From contig CAYWMP010000231.1 of assembly GCA_964459445.1 (NCBI GenBank), positions 1 through 8,127 of the forward strand: 8,127 nt of DNA, written 5' to 3'. This document shows positions 7,339 through 8,127 of this stretch, piece after piece. Origin of the DNA: CAYWMP01 sp964459445. Lineage in GTDB: Bacteria > Desulfobacterota > DSM-4660 > Desulfatiglandales > HGW-15. Every line of letters begins with the position of its first letter. Positions within the stretch are counted from its first letter, which is position 1. The notes under the pieces were generated by a model. It ran no database searches. It was given only the letters and a program-made list of their open reading frames with translations, and was not told the origin of the DNA. Position numbers and translations under genes: made by a program.

Positions 7339-7355
7339 GCCAACCCAATTGTCAA
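7327..7355 (-). promoter_or_regulatory. sigma-70-type promoter for the hdrA operon
   Basis: On the minus strand a perfect -35 TTGACA (7355-7350) is followed after 17 nt by AATATT (7332-7327), a 4-of-6 match to TATAAT. Transcription would begin near 7320 and run through hdrA, mvhD, metV and metF. No other promoter of this quality was seen between the four genes. Confidence 0.55.
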
Positions 7356-7614
7356 GCAAAATCATGCGCCTATTTCCCTCGTTTTATGTGGGAGGATTAG
7401 CTGGCGAACTTTGCTTCAGCTTGATAATGGGAAGGATTTTGAATAGAATAACCATAACGGTTGAGCTGCCGAAATAAAAGCTTTTCTTACGCATTTTAAA
7501 CTGTTGAAAATTTGTTGGCTTTTTAGTGCTGGGAGAACTTAAATGATACCTATTATCTCATTCGTTTTTCTGCAGTTCATAAAGAATATACGAACCGGTC
7601 ATTGACATTTTTAA
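7356..7614. other. non-coding stretch, no gene recognised
   Basis: This AT-rich stretch lies upstream of the hdrA promoter. Both strands were read; no protein with recognisable motifs, no tRNA-like fold and no clear promoter were seen. A TTGACA at 7602-7607 on the plus strand lacks a matching -10 at normal distance. Confidence 0.5.
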
Positions 7615-7807
7615 AAAACAAATTCCAAGCACCAAATTCCAAAAAAATCCCAATTTTTAAATTCGAATCCATCCTCCGGAGCAGGCTACTGCGGAGGACG
7701 GGTGACCAAAACAAAAAAACATTAAAAACAAGCCCCTGCGTGGTTTGGAACTTGAAATTTTGGTCATTGTCATTTGTTTGTTATTTGTGTTTTGTTATTT
7801 GGAATTT
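7615..7807. repeat. large inverted element of degenerate 7-nt tandem repeats with a GC-rich core hairpin
   Basis: The left arm keeps a 7-nt register (CAAATTC, CAAGCAC, CAAATTC, CAAAAAA from 7619). The right arm does the same on the other strand (TTTTGGT, CATTGTC, ATTTGTT, TGTTATT, TGTGTTT, TGTTATT, TGGAATT, 7758-7806). Between them lies a GC-rich hairpin at 7672-7698: TCCTCC pairs with GGAGGA, GCAG pairs with CTGC, and the loop is GCTA. The whole has the shape of a small non-autonomous palindromic element; no transposase or target-site duplication was found. Confidence 0.7.
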
Positions 7808-7875
7808 CCTCCTAATGAACTGCTGTGGTGAATTATGTGTAAGTGGTAGTTCACCAGGCGGATTTAGTACCGGAA

Positions 7876-7881
7876 TATAAT
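7876..7881 (+). promoter_or_regulatory. possible -10 box before the small cysteine-rich gene
   Basis: A perfect TATAAT lies 19 bp before the ATG at 7901. No good -35 box is seen at 16-18 bp upstream, and the start site would leave a leader of only about 13 nt, barely covering the AGGAGG ribosome site. It is tentative. Confidence 0.3.
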
Positions 7882-7900
7882 TTGGGTTTTAGGAGGCTTT

Positions 7901-8095
7901 ATGGCCAAGGACTGCTGCTGGAATTGCAAGTATTATATCGTTAAAGGGGATAACGAACCCGCTATCCTGAGCAGCGCATCGACAAACGTTTGTACTTTCA
8001 GCAATGACGAGGATGATAAAAGGAATTGGGTGGAAAGGGCATGTCCGACACCGCCTAACTATGTTTGCAGATATTACAGGGAAAGATTCTATTGA
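7901..8095 (+). CDS. small cysteine-rich protein of unknown function (64 aa)
   Basis: The gene is not recognised. An AGGAGG ribosome site lies 4 nt before the ATG, good evidence that it is translated. The 64-aa product has six cysteines: C5, C6 and C9 in DCCWNCKYY at the N-terminus, C31 in VCTFS, C48 in RACPTPP and C56 in YVCRYY. It has many aromatic residues, ends in RYYRERFY, and has an acidic stretch NDEDDK in the middle. There is no signal peptide or membrane segment, so it is probably cytoplasmic. The CxxC-plus-scattered-Cys pattern suggests a small metal-binding (zinc or iron-sulfur) fold. It is transcribed away from the hdrA operon and separated from it by the 7-nt repeat element, so the context gives no functional link. 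Confidence 0.7.
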   Translation: MAKDCCWNCKYYIVKGDNEPAILSSASTNVCTFSNDEDDKRNWVERACPTPPNYVCRYYRERFY

Positions 8096-8127
8096 TTTGC
8101 ATACTGCCCTTTGTTATATTAGTCGTT

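Noticed and set aside
7602..7880. 92-aa open frame on the plus strand with a TTG start
   Set aside because: It translates the 7-nt repeat element; composition is low-complexity and there is no ribosome site.

Overview
The window looks like chromosome of an anaerobic, acetyl-CoA-pathway bacterium, most likely a sulfate-reducing or syntrophic member of the Desulfobacterota (former Deltaproteobacteria). The reasons are a one-strand cluster hdrA - mvhD - metV - metF, an HdrA-type flavoprotein with many iron-sulfur motifs, and an apparent selenocysteine codon in mvhD. Genus cannot be told from sequence alone.

Layout, read leftward (minus strand). A promoter with a perfect TTGACA -35 box sits at about 7350, and a Rex-like palindrome covers its -10. 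It is followed by a leader of about 330 nt that carries an inverted pair of 8-nt tandem repeats. Next comes a giant 1476-aa HdrA-family protein (6989 to 2559), made of two HdrA modules with a glutamate-synthase-small-subunit-like NAD(P)H/FAD domain inserted in the first. After an 80-bp gap carrying a 7-nt tandem array is mvhD (2478 to 2056). It is interrupted by an in-frame UGA exactly where the second cysteine of its CxxC motif belongs, followed by a SECIS-like hairpin. metV (2044 to 1370) and metF (1377 to 442) follow with an 11-nt gap and an 8-nt overlap, so the last three genes are translationally close.

Together the four proteins are best read as a cytoplasmic methylene-tetrahydrofolate reductase complex. 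MetF/MetV act on methylene-THF/methyl-THF, MvhD relays electrons, and the HdrA fusion connects to NAD(P)H, and perhaps ferredoxin, by flavin chemistry. No HdrB or HdrC gene is present in the window.

The flanks are gene-poor. Positions 1-441 hold an inverted array of degenerate 7-nt repeats and no convincing gene or terminator. Positions 6990-7900 hold the operon control region and a second large inverted 7-nt repeat element (about 7615-7807). At the right end is a short plus-strand gene for a 64-aa cysteine-rich protein of unknown function. All four non-coding stretches longer than 50 bp carry short-period (7 or 8 nt) degenerate tandem arrays, three of them as inverted pairs.
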